Source: QHWT01 sp963755695 (GTDB lineage: Bacteria; Acidobacteriota; Vicinamibacteria; Vicinamibacterales; 2-12-FULL-66-21). From it: a DNA stretch of 64,000 nucleotides. Made by a program: the position numbers and the translations under genes. The notes under the pieces were generated by a model. That model was not told the origin of the DNA. It ran no database searches and saw only the letters and a list, made by a program, of their open reading frames with translations. Positions 9,841-18,480 of this stretch are shown in pieces. Numbering within the stretch: position 1 is the first letter of the stretch; each line of letters opens with the position of its first letter. The stretch is from NCBI GenBank assembly GCA_963755695.1, contig CAVWLB010000009.1, positions 1 through 64,000 of the forward strand, read 5' to 3'.

Positions 9841-10869
9841 GTGGCCTCCGTCGTCATTTCGCTGGTCTTCGCCCTTCGGTCAGTCGCTCGATCGCGTGCG
9901 GCGCTGCACCTTGAGATCCTCGCGCTCCGGCATCAGTTGGCGGTCCTGCATCGCTCGCGCCCCTCGCGATTGCGTCTGACCGCGGCGGATCGGGTGCTCT
10001 GGGCGTGGCTGTCGCAGGCGTGGAGCGGATGGCGGCCGGCGCTCGTCCTCGTCAAGCCGGACACCGTACCTGGCCTGGCACCGACGCGGGTTCCGCCTCT
10101 TCTGGACGTGGAAGAGTCGCTGCCGTACGGGTCGTCCAGCCGCGGCTCCAGAGGTCTGCGCGTTGATTCGTCGAATGGCCGCCGCGAATCCGCTCTGGGG
10201 TGCGCCGCGGATTCATGGGGAACTGCAGAAGCTGGGGATCTCGGTGAGTCAGGCGACCGTCGCGAAGTACATGCCGCGACGAGACACGCCACCATCACAG
10301 CCGTGGCGAACCTTCCTGGCCAACCATGTCGGCCAGATCATGGCGGCCGATTTCTGTCGTCGTGCCAACGGCCACCTACCGGCTGTTGTTCGTGCTCGTC
10401 ATCCTCGCGCACGACCGGCGACGGATCGTGCACGTCGCCGTCACCGATCATCCCACGGCCGCCTGGACGGCCCAGCAACTCCGCAACGCCTTTCCCGAGG
10501 ACCACGCGCCGCGGTACCTGCTGCACGACCGCGATGCCGCTTTCACGGACATCGTGTCCACCATCGGTGCGATGCAGATCCACGAGGTGCTCACGGCGCC
10601 GCGATCGCCGTGGCAGAATCGCCTACGTCGAGCGCGTCATTGGCTCGATCCGTCGTGAGTGCCTCGATCACGTGATCGTCCTCAGCGTCGCCGGACTCCA
10701 GCGCGTCCTCGCCGACTACGTCGCGTACTACATGCACACGAGGACGCACCTCAGTCTTGGCAAGGACGCACCGGTGTCGCGACTCGCCACACCGCTCTCT
10801 GCCGGACGCATCGTCGAGATTCCACAAGTGAACGGCCTGCATCACCGCTACGACCGCGCAGCGGCGTAG
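9841..10869 (+). pseudogene. Integrase-core (DDE) transposase, about three frameshifts
   Basis: GTG 9841 starts ALHLEILALRHQLAVLHRSR, the N-terminal helix-turn-helix seen in a common class of IS481-like transposases. The protein then continues in successive frames through NPLWGAPRIHGELQKLGI, the first catalytic Asp in MAADF, the second in YLLHDRDAAF, and the Glu in YVERVIGSIRRECLDH. It ends with HTRTHLSLGKDAPV and a stop at 10869. Frames change near 10065, 10355 and 10615. All three DDE residues are present, so the gene would be intact if the indels are sequencing errors. I could not find terminal inverted repeats. It sits against a truncated Crp gene and a tyrosine recombinase. Confidence 0.82.
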
Positions 10870-11029
10870 CGACGGTTCCCAAAAAGCCCCGACGTTTCGG
10901 CGCCAGTGCGCCAGCTAACGGACGGCCATGGCGTGTTCAGTCGGCTCGACACCGACGGCGATGCTCCGCGTTGGAGTGATGCCTCCGGGTGCACCGCGGC
11001 TCAAGGCCAACCCGCGATTAACGCCATCG

Positions 11030-11669
<640 letters not shown>

Positions 11670-11824
11670 ACACGACCGCTCAGCGCCTGCCTAGCCAAAG
11701 CTCGCGCGGTAGCAGGCGAGCGCAAGGCCCGGGAGTCTGAAGGAAACTTCAGTTTACCGGATAGCCGGTTGCCGCGCAACCGTTCGGTCGCGCGGATTCT
11801 CGCGTATGCTCTCGGGAACCCCAG

Positions 11825-13418
11825 ATGCCCGACTGGAATCTCTTCGACCCGGTCGAAGATCTCAGCCCGGAAGAAGTACGGCCGCGCCTCCACGCGATCC
11901 AGGCGATCCTCGCGCGCGCGCCCGTCCCAATCGCGGTCGCCCACGACCCCGGCTGCCGCTTCATCTCCGCGAACCGGGCGCTCGCCGCGATGTTGCAGGT
12001 GTCCCCCGACGCCAAATCTCGCTGACGCCGCCGCCGGGCCAGACGCCGTTATACCGGATTCAGCGCAACGGACGGGATATACCTGCCGACGAGCTGCCGA
12101 TGCAGTACGCCATCGCGCACCGCACGTTCGTCAGCAACGAGATCGAAATGGTCCGCTCCGACGGCATCGTCATCTACGTGCAGAACGACGTCGAGCCGCT
12201 TTACGACGCGCATGGAGCCATCTACGGCTGCGTCAGCGTGCTGCGTCGATCTCACCGATCGGAAGCTCGCCGAGACGGGCGCTGCGCGAGGCCGATCGGC
12301 GCAAGGACGAATTCCTCGCCACGCTGTCGCACGAGCTGCGCAATCCGCTCGCGCCGATCCGCAACGCCATCGAGCTGATGCGCATTGCCCGTGACGACCC
12401 GATCGTCGTCGAGAAAGCCCGCGCCACCATCGAGCGGCAGTTGCTGCACCTGGTGCGGATCACCGACGATCTGCTGGACGTGGCGCGCATCACGCAGAAC
12501 AAGATCGAGCTGCGCACGCGACCGGATCGACCTTGCGATCGGTGATTCACGGCGCGGTCGAGGACACGCGGCCGATGATCGACGCCCATGGTCACACGCT
12601 GGTGCTCGACCTGCCGCAGCAGCCGCTGTGGATCGACGCGGATCCGACGCGGCTCGCCCAGGCGTTTTCCAACCTGCTGAACAACGCCGCGAAGTACACT
12701 GAACGCGGCGGCCGGATACATGTTCGCGCCGCGCCGAGCGGCTCCAAGGCCGAAATCACCGTCGCCGACAACGGCATCGGCATCACGCCTGAAATGCTGC
12801 CACGGATCTTCGACATGTTCGCGCAGGTGCAGTGACTATCGCGATCGAACGCAGGGCGGTCTCGGCATCGGCCTCACGCTGGCGCGACGGCTGGTCGAAA
12901 TGCACGGCGGCACGATCGAGGCGGCAAGCGACGGGCCCGGTCTGGGCAGCCGGTTCGTGGTGCGGCTGAACCTGACAACCGTCCAGACGCCAACCATTGC
13001 ACCGCGGCCGCGCGACAACGCGCCGACGCCGCTGGCGCGCGTGTTGATCGCCGAAGACAATGCCGACGCCGCGGAAATGCTGCGGCTGATGCTGGCTTTC
13101 AAAGGGCACGAGGTGAAGGTCGCGGTTGATGGCCTGCAGGCCGTCGAGATGGCGGAGACGTTCAAGCCGCACATCGCGTTCATCGATATCGGCATGCCGC
13201 GCATGGACGGCCACGATGCCGCGCGCCGGATCCGCGATCGGCTCGGACGACACGTGATGCTCGTTGCGCTGACCGGATGGGGACACGACGAAGACAAGCG
13301 ACGCTCGATCGAATCAGGGTTCGACCATCACCTGACGAAGCCGCCGGAGCCCGAGGTACTCGACCGGCTGATCGCCGAGCGCCTGGCGCAATTTCGCAAC
13401 GACCGCGCGTCTACTTGA
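11825..13418 (+). CDS. PAS hybrid histidine kinase with C-terminal receiver domain (about four frameshifts)
   Basis: ATG 11825 opens MPDWNLFDPVEDLSPEEVRP. An N-terminal PAS domain follows (AILARAPVPIAVAHDPGCRF ... EPLYDAHGAIYGCVSV). Next come HisKA with the histidine in FLATLSHELRNPLAPI, HATPase with NLLNNAAKYT, ADNGIGI and GGLGIGLTLARRLVEMHGG, and a receiver domain with phospho-acceptor FIDIGMPRMDG and switch lysine HLTKPPEP. Frames break near 12015, 12240, 12525 and 12830. Each break lies between recognisable domain pieces and is repairable by a single base, so sequencing error is more likely than decay. No transmembrane helix is visible. The stop overlaps the convergent autotransporter remnant by seven bases. 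No dedicated output regulator lies alongside. Confidence 0.82.
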
Positions 13419-14432
13419 GCCGGACCCGGAAGTCGACGCTCTGACGAGTCTGTGCGGGCGACCGGCGGAAACGGTATTCCAGCGTGAACGCACCGAAATC
13501 GGTGAACAGTGTGGAACCAATGCGGCCGGCGAAGGCGTTGCCTCCGCGGGCAGCCCCTGGACGACGAAGTCGCTGTTCGGTCTACTAGCAAGCTCCAGGA
13601 CCTGGTCGATGCGACCGTCCGTCATCTCCCGCCGGACCAGCGCCTCGACGTACGGGCGGAAGGTTCCCTTGTTCTTCCACACGTGCAGTTTCACATCGGT
13701 CTGCGTCAGCGCGATCACCTGATCGGCCGCCCGCACCGACAACGCTCCGGCTCCAGATTCCGTGAATCACCGCCGCAAAGACGATGCGTCATTTGGTATT
13801 GGATGAAGCCCGTGCGGCGCTGCCGGCACCCGCGAGGCCGAAGCCGCGCGGTCTGAACCCGGCGTACCCGAACGCGCGCGGCGCCTGGTAGTCGGTCGAC
13901 CGCTCAGGCCGTTGAGATTCATGTTGCCCGCACCGAATCCGCCGCCACCACCGAACAACCAGCGATCGGACGCGCGCCAGTCGAAGCCACCCGCGCCGGC
14001 GCCGAGATCCGCAATGCCGCCACGCGACAGATGGGTTGCGTCGAATATCGCGCGCTCGCCGCTCAGTTGTCCCCACCACCGGAGACGCTGGCCGCCCCAA
14101 CCGGTCGCGGCGCGCTCGCGTTCGTGTGCGCGATCCATCAGGCCCGTGCGCACCGGGTCGGTGAACGATTCGCTCTCGATCAGCGCGAGCTGCAGCCGGG
14201 AGGCGTGAATTTCTCCGGCAACCATCTCGAGGGCGCCGTCCAGCGCGCGATCGTCCAGCGCGGTGAGCTCGCGCACCACGGCGCCGAGATCTCCGGTCGC
14301 GTTTCCCTTGACGCGATCGATGGCCGCCCCTGCCGCCGCGGTGTTTGGCTTCGTGGCAACCGGCGCCAAGGGCACCTGCATGTCCAGAAGACCAGCGGCG
14401 ACTGTCAGGAGTTCAATAGTGTGATCGACCGG
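13412..14432 (-). pseudogene. Orphan autotransporter beta-barrel without passenger (type V secretion remnant)
   Basis: The minus strand reads AAGAAIDRVKGNATGDLGAV and ALDGALEMVAGEIHASRLQL, the linker preceding an autotransporter translocator, then SGERAIFDATHLSRGG and FDWRASDRWLFGGGGGFGAG, characteristic barrel strands. After frame changes near 13800 and 13550 it continues VDVKLHVWKNKGTFRPYVEA-like strands and terminates in a strand ending VDFRVRLK. No signal peptide or passenger exists: the frame opens directly after the stop codon of the DinB gene at 14439, in the same frame. It therefore looks like a decayed 3' end left after loss or replacement of its 5' part. The only internal ATG of note is at 14381. 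Confidence 0.75.
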
Positions 14433-14438
14433 GCGCCC

Positions 14439-14981
14439 CTAGTTGCTCTTGCTGTTCAGAGCCCGTTCGATGTGCGCCGTGTGATGGCGGCAGTGCCACG
14501 AGTACAGCGTGATGCATTCATCGATCGAGACCGTGCCCCACTCAGGATGCAGAAAGACACGACGCCAGGTCTCGGGCGGAAGCGCGCGCAGAAAGGCCAT
14601 CAGACGGTGATGGAGTGCCTCGATCAGCGCCAGAGAAGTCTCCACGGGAGCAGACTTCGCCTCGGGGAGCTCCGCCCAGAGTTCTTCGTGGTACGTCTTG
14701 ACGGTGGGACGGTCCTCGGTGGCGGCAAGCTTCATTCGGACGTAAGCGTTCATGTGACTGTCTGCCACGTGGTGCACCACCTGGCGGATCGTCCAGCCGC
14801 CAGGCCGGTACGGCGTCTCGAGTTGGGCATCGGTCAGTTCAGCGACCAACGATCGAATCCGTGCCGGCAACGCCTCGATGATCGCCAGGTGCTCGCCGCG
14901 CTCGCGCGCATTCAGCGGTTCGGGATGACGCGGCATCCTGCCCACTGGATAACGCAGCTGCTCGAGATCGGTGGCAGTCAT
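14439..14981 (-). CDS. DinB/YfiT-type metal-dependent protein (bacillithiol-transferase-like fold)
   Basis: The 180-residue product begins MTATDLEQLRYPVGRMPR. It has the DinB-superfamily signature of three metal-binding histidines: VVHHVADSH (about residues 67-75) and the C-terminal WHCRHHTAH. PGGWTIRQVVHH and EWGTVSIDECITLYSWH are typical of the YfiT/BstA branch, whose members coordinate Ni or Zn and in Firmicutes transfer bacillithiol. In this organism the thiol substrate is unknown, so only the fold and metal site are asserted. The length matches the family. The reading frame after its stop runs straight into the autotransporter remnant. Confidence 0.85.
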   Translation of the reverse strand: MTATDLEQLRYPVGRMPRHPEPLNARERGEHLAIIEALPARIRSLVAELTDAQLETPYRPGGWTIRQVVHHVADSHMNAYVRMKLAATEDRPTVKTYHEELWAELPEAKSAPVETSLALIEALHHRLMAFLRALPPETWRRVFLHPEWGTVSIDECITLYSWHCRHHTAHIERALNSKSN

Positions 14982-14999
14982 AAAAGTCCTCTCTGGCTC

Positions 15000-15092
15000 G
15001 AGGCTCAGGTCTCATGGGCTCATGGCGGCTCACGGCGCGGGCGGCTCACGGCCGTGCCTGAGACCATGAGCCAGCATGAGCCATGCGCCCTA
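15000..15092. repeat. Short-word repeat forming an inverted structure (ggctcatgg type)
   Basis: The word ggctcatgg or variants recurs several times, and the left part (ctcaggtctcatgggctcatgg) is matched in inverse by gcctgagaccatgagccagc and onwards. It lies downstream of the OsmC gene, between it and the DinB gene. It belongs with similar intergenic repeats at 15606, 17315, 18306, 22931 and 35712. Confidence 0.7.
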
Positions 15093-15107
15093 AGCCCTGT
15101 GCCGATC

Positions 15108-15548
15108 TTAGACCGCCTTGGCATCGAGCTCGATCTTCAGCGAGCCGCGGAGCGCGTTCGACACCGGACACTTCGATTCCGCTTCACGTGCGACTTCGGC
15201 GAACTGTTCTTTGGGAATGCCGGAGAGGCCCTGCGCCGTGACTGACAGCTTCGACGTGGTGATCGTGATTCCCGCATCCCCCTTGTCTGCCGTCACCGTC
15301 GCGGTCACATCGGTCTTGTCGATCTGTCCACCCTTGCGGCCAACGGTCGCGTTGAGGGCCATGGCGTAGCAGGCGGCGTGGGCCGCGGCGATCAATTCCT
15401 CCGGGCTCGTCTGCCCCTGCGCATCACCGACGCGCCGTGGGAAAGACACCGGCAATGTGAAGGCGCCGCTGCCGGCCTGCGCCTGCCCCTTGCCTTCCAT
15501 CAGTGAGCCTTCCCAATTAACGGTCACATTGCGGGAAAACGTCGCCAT
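15108..15548 (-). CDS. OsmC family peroxiredoxin
   Basis: A 146-residue protein from ATG 15548, preceded on its strand by gaaggag six bases upstream. OsmC/Ohr proteins are dimeric thiol peroxidases that reduce organic hydroperoxides. The two redox cysteines are visible in AAHAACYAMAL (about residue 60) and ESKCPVSNAL (about residue 126). The segment TSPEELIAAAHAAC and the N-terminal TVNWEGSLMEGKG are characteristic of the OsmC rather than the Ohr branch. Its role would be cytosolic protection against oxidative or osmotic stress. It stands alone between repeat-rich gaps, so no operon partner is implied. Confidence 0.93.
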   Translation of the reverse strand: MATFSRNVTVNWEGSLMEGKGQAQAGSGAFTLPVSFPRRVGDAQGQTSPEELIAAAHAACYAMALNATVGRKGGQIDKTDVTATVTADKGDAGITITTSKLSVTAQGLSGIPKEQFAEVAREAESKCPVSNALRGSLKIELDAKAV

Positions 15549-15599
15549 TACAGACTCCTTCCAGATGGATTTTCGTGAATTCGAAACTGGCGATTCGTG

Positions 15600-15655
15600 A
15601 TGTGGCGGCCAAATCACCAAATCACCAATCACCAAATCACCAAATCAGCAATTGT
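15600..15655. repeat. Low-complexity tandem repeat (aaatcacc unit)
   Basis: The words caaatcacc and caatcacc recur about five times in a row between the OsmC gene start and the end of the DUF4203 gene. It is AT-richer than its surroundings. No function is assignable. Confidence 0.75.
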
Positions 15656-15656
15656 C

Positions 15657-16256
15657 CTACCTTCCCTTCGCAGTGACGCCGAGTTGCACGACTGCCCCGA
15701 CGAGGCCGAGCCCGAGCCAGGCGGCGAGCACCCATCGCTGGCCCGGCGCCGGATCCATCGGGTACGCCAGCCACACATTGTTATGAGTTGCCACGTCGAC
15801 TGCCGCACGGTTTCCAGCCAGTGCCAGTCCGCCAACGATCGTCGTCCATGCGCCGCCGAACGCAGTCGCTCCGATAATCACATAGCGTTGCAGCGCCAGC
15901 GCCCCAAGCGCGCCGGCCACGGCAAACAGAATGACGATAATCGCGTGCGGCTCGCGTCCGAGTGACGCCCAGATCAGACTCGCGGCAAGCGCACCAATCC
16001 CCGCGCCGACCAGCGCAACACCGACGAAGTAGGCGGCAATCAGAATCAGCGCGCCGACGATGCCGCCTGCGAGCGCGGCGACAATCATCCACCCGGTGTG
16101 CTCCGTCCCCATCGCGGAGCTCGCAAGCAGCGCACCCAGGATGAACCCGTAGATGCCGAGGACGATGCGAAAAACGCGGTAGCCGGCAAAGCACGAGATG
16201 AGACCCCCGATAAGGAGCACGATTGCGGCGGGAGTCTGGAACGAAGCCGGCAGCAT
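15657..16256 (-). CDS. DUF4203/TMEM198-like integral membrane protein
   Basis: A 199-residue protein from ATG 16256 (MLPASFQTPAAIVLLIGGL), composed almost entirely of hydrophobic helices. Seven or so membrane spans can be drawn, with repeated GAxxGAxxA patterns (AALAGGIVGALILIAAYFVG, GAGIGALAASLIWA). The segment CFAGYRVFRIVLGIYGFILG matches the conserved first part of DUF4203 (TM7S3/TM198) proteins. Function is not established; channel or structural membrane roles have been suggested for the wider family. It is transcribed away from the flippase-like gene, with starts only about 30 bases apart, so the two probably share a divergent promoter. Confidence 0.75.
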   Translation of the reverse strand: MLPASFQTPAAIVLLIGGLISCFAGYRVFRIVLGIYGFILGALLASSAMGTEHTGWMIVAALAGGIVGALILIAAYFVGVALVGAGIGALAASLIWASLGREPHAIIVILFAVAGALGALALQRYVIIGATAFGGAWTTIVGGLALAGNRAAVDVATHNNVWLAYPMDPAPGQRWVLAAWLGLGLVGAVVQLGVTAKGR

Positions 16257-16284
16257 GAAACTGCGATTATAGTCGGTGGAACGT

Positions 16285-17296
16285 ATGCGCCGCCGATTCA
16301 ACGTGACCGGCCTCATCACCGCGGCGGGCGGTATGGCACTGCTCGCGTGGGTGGTGACCTACGTCGGCGTTGCACAGATCGCCGCGGATTTCCGGCAGGT
16401 CGGATGGGGGCTGGTCGCGATCATTGCCATCGGGGGCGTTCGTTTCCTGATGCGCGCGGTCGCATGGCGGTTGTGTCTGGATCCGCCGCACCGTCTCACC
16501 TTGACCGATGCCTTTTCGGCAGTGGTCTGCGGCGACACGATCGGCAATCTCACGCCGCTCGGCCCGCTGGTTGGCGAACCAGCGAAGGCCGCGTTCGTGC
16601 GTGGCCGCGTGGCGCTCGGGCCGGCGGTGACGGCGCTCGCGATCGAGAACGTGCTGTACACCTTGTCCGCCGCGGCGATGATCGCCGCGGGTATGGTCGC
16701 GTTGCTGTTCCGGTTCGAGTTGCCGTCGGCAATCAGGGACGTCAGCGAGATCGCAATCGCCCTCACCATCGCGCTCTTTGCAATCGCGCTGTGGTTGCTC
16801 TGGCGTCAGCCCGCGCTCATCAGCCGCGCGCTGGGCATCATGTCTCGTCCCGGCGCGCCGTCGCCACTTCACCGGCACGCGGCACGGGTTCGCGATCTGG
16901 AGGAGCAGATCTACAGTTTCGCCTCTCGGCATCGTGCGGCACTGCCGGCCATCGCCGCCGCGGAGGCAGCCTTTCATGCCTTCGGCGTCGCAGAGATCTA
17001 CCTGACGTTGTGGCTGCTCTATGGAACGCCTCCTTCACTCCTCACTGCGTTCATCCTCGAAACCACCAACCGGCTGATCACCGTCGTCTTCAAGTTCGTG
17101 CCGCTTCGTCTCGGCGTCGATGAGGCGGGAACCGCGTTGTTCACCCAGATTCTCGGTCTTGGGGCCAACACCGGAGTCACGCTGGGCATCGTTCGCAAGG
17201 CGCGGGTACTCTGCCTGGACGATCGTCGGAGGGGTTCTGCTGACGCGGGAGGGCTTGGTGCCGCGCGCTCCGGAAGTGCCGGAGGGTCAGCAATAA
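16285..17296 (+). CDS. Lysylphosphatidylglycerol synthase TM-domain protein (UPF0104/AglD-like), one frameshift near the end
   Basis: Start is ATG 16285, with GTG 16276 in the same frame as an alternative. About eight membrane helices run through residues 8-310. The core motif GNLTPLGPLVGEPAKAAFVR and the downstream FVPLRLGVDEAGTALFT correspond to the two conserved segments of the LPG_synthase_TM family, which carries lipids or lipid-linked sugars across the membrane. After IVRKARVL the frame shifts by one base near 17212. The corrected tail WTIVGGVLLTREG continues to a stop at 17294-17296. The substrate is unknown. A hairpin at 17369 separates it from the convergent recR. Confidence 0.8.
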
Positions 17297-17314
17297 CTAT
17301 CCCTGAACAACCTG

Positions 17315-17360
17315 GGGGGCTCAGGGCTTATGGCTCAAGGCTCATGCGGCTCAGGCCCAC
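17315..17360. repeat. Short-word repeat (ggctca type)
   Basis: Repeats of ggctcagg/ggctcaagg/cggctcagg lie between the convergent UPF0104-type gene and recR. It is the same word family as 15000-15092. Confidence 0.55.
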
Positions 17361-17368
17361 ACTTGTAG

Positions 17369-17388
17369 GGCGGGTCTTTAGACCCGCC
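17369..17388. terminator. Perfect hairpin between convergent genes
   Basis: ggcgggtct and agacccgcc pair perfectly over nine bases around a two-base loop. It sits between the stop at 17296 (plus) and the recR stop at 17391 (minus), a position fitting a bidirectional terminator, although no T-run follows. The same tagggc-stem layout occurs in the hairpins at 54141 and 58575, so it may instead be one member of a dispersed hairpin family. Confidence 0.5.
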
Positions 17389-17390
17389 AT

Positions 17391-17987
17391 TCAGACCTCC
17401 CGCCGCCCCTCCATCGCCTTGTGCATGGTGAATTCGTCGGCGTACTCGAGGTCGCTTCCGACCGGCACGCCCATGGCGATCCGGGTGACGCGGACTCCAA
17501 GCGGTTTGAGGAGCTTGGCCAGGTAGATGGCCGTCGCTTCTCCCTCGACGTTGGGATTGGTCGCCAGTATGACTTCCTCGACGCCGCCATTCCCTACGCG
17601 CGTCAGCAGGCTCTTGATCTTCAGGTCGTCCGGACCCACGCCGTGGAGCGGTGAGAGCGCGCCCATCAGCACGTGGTACATGCCGCGGAAGTCACGCGTC
17701 TTCTCGATCGCGGTGACGTTCTCCGGTTCCTCGACGACGCAGATGACCCGGCCGTCGCGCCCCGGGTGGGTGCAGTAGTAACAGGGATCGGTGTCGGTGA
17801 TGTTGCTGCAGATGGAGCAGTAGGTGACGCGGTCCTTCACCTCGCGCATGGCATCGGCAAGTCGCTCCACTTCCTCGCGCGGGGTTTTCAACACGTGGAA
17901 CGCCAGCCGTTGGGCGCTCTTGGCGCCGATGCCCGGCAGGCGCTGAAGCTGTTCGATCAGCTTGATCAGCGGATCAGGACGACTCAT
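17391..17987 (-). CDS. recR: Recombination mediator RecR
   Basis: A 198-residue protein of the length normal for RecR. RecR forms the RecFOR or RecOR complex that loads RecA on gapped DNA. The N-terminal helix-hairpin-helix (LQRLPGIGAKSAQRLAFHVL), the four-cysteine zinc finger (CSICSNITDTDPCYYC, about residues 57-72) and the Toprim domain (VICVVEEPENVTAIEK, LATNPNVEGEATA) are all present. The end EYADEFTMHKAMEGRREV is also typical. It is the last gene of the dnaX-ybaB-recR cluster and starts six bases after ybaB ends, so the two are co-transcribed. Confidence 0.98.
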   Translation of the reverse strand: MSRPDPLIKLIEQLQRLPGIGAKSAQRLAFHVLKTPREEVERLADAMREVKDRVTYCSICSNITDTDPCYYCTHPGRDGRVICVVEEPENVTAIEKTRDFRGMYHVLMGALSPLHGVGPDDLKIKSLLTRVGNGGVEEVILATNPNVEGEATAIYLAKLLKPLGVRVTRIAMGVPVGSDLEYADEFTMHKAMEGRREV

Positions 17988-17993
17988 GTCTGG

Positions 17994-18293
17994 CTAGAAC
18001 AGGCCGGGGATATTCATGCCGCCCATCATGCCGCTCATCTGCTTCTGCATGGCTTCGTCCGCCTTGCGCTGAGCGTCGTTGACGGCCGCCAGAATCAGAT
18101 CCTGCAGCATCGCGACGTCATCTTTCGAGACGACCTCGGGATCGATCGTGAGCGACAGCACCTGCTTCGCGCCATTGACGACCACCGTCACCATGCCACC
18201 GCCGGCAGTCCCCTCGACCTTCATTTCGGCCATCTGCTTCTGCAGGCGCTCCTGCATCTGCTGCGCCTGCTTCATCATTTGCTGAATATTCAT
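17994..18293 (-). CDS. ybaB: YbaB/EbfC nucleoid-associated protein
   Basis: A 99-residue protein starting MNIQQMMKQAQQMQERLQKQ, the family's coiled-coil opening, followed by VEGTAGGGMVTVVVNGAKQV, the conserved central strand pair. It ends with a methionine/glycine-rich tail (MSGMMGGMNIPGLF). YbaB dimers bind DNA and bend it. The gene is placed between dnaX and recR as in most bacteria. Between dnaX and this gene there is a 175-base repeat, so its promoter or processing point may lie there. Confidence 0.96.
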   Translation of the reverse strand: MNIQQMMKQAQQMQERLQKQMAEMKVEGTAGGGMVTVVVNGAKQVLSLTIDPEVVSKDDVAMLQDLILAAVNDAQRKADEAMQKQMSGMMGGMNIPGLF

Positions 18294-18305
18294 AGCCTGA
18301 TTGTA

Positions 18306-18480
18306 TCGGTGCTGGGTGCAAGGTGCTACGTGCTGCGTGCTAGGTGCGACAAGGGTGCTAGGTGCAAAGTGCTAAGTGCTGCGTGCTAGGTGCAAACGGT
18401 GCCTGCGAGTTGCCACCGCCGTCGGGGGCTCACGCTGCACCTTGCACGGAGCACTTAGCACCTCGCACGCAGCACCCTTG
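18306..18480. repeat. Short-word repeat folding into a long hairpin (gtgctgcgtgctaggtgc type)
   Basis: The first half is built from gtgctgcgtgctaggtgc-like words, and the second half carries the inverse (gcaccttgcacggagcactt, cacgcagcaccc). It fills the whole gap between the dnaX stop and the ybaB start, so the dnaX-ybaB transcript would carry a long imperfect stem. The same word family returns at 22931-23155. Confidence 0.8.

Noticed and set aside
9841..10869. Terminal inverted repeats for the transposase
   Set aside because: I searched by eye on both sides and found no convincing matching ends, so no full insertion sequence was called.
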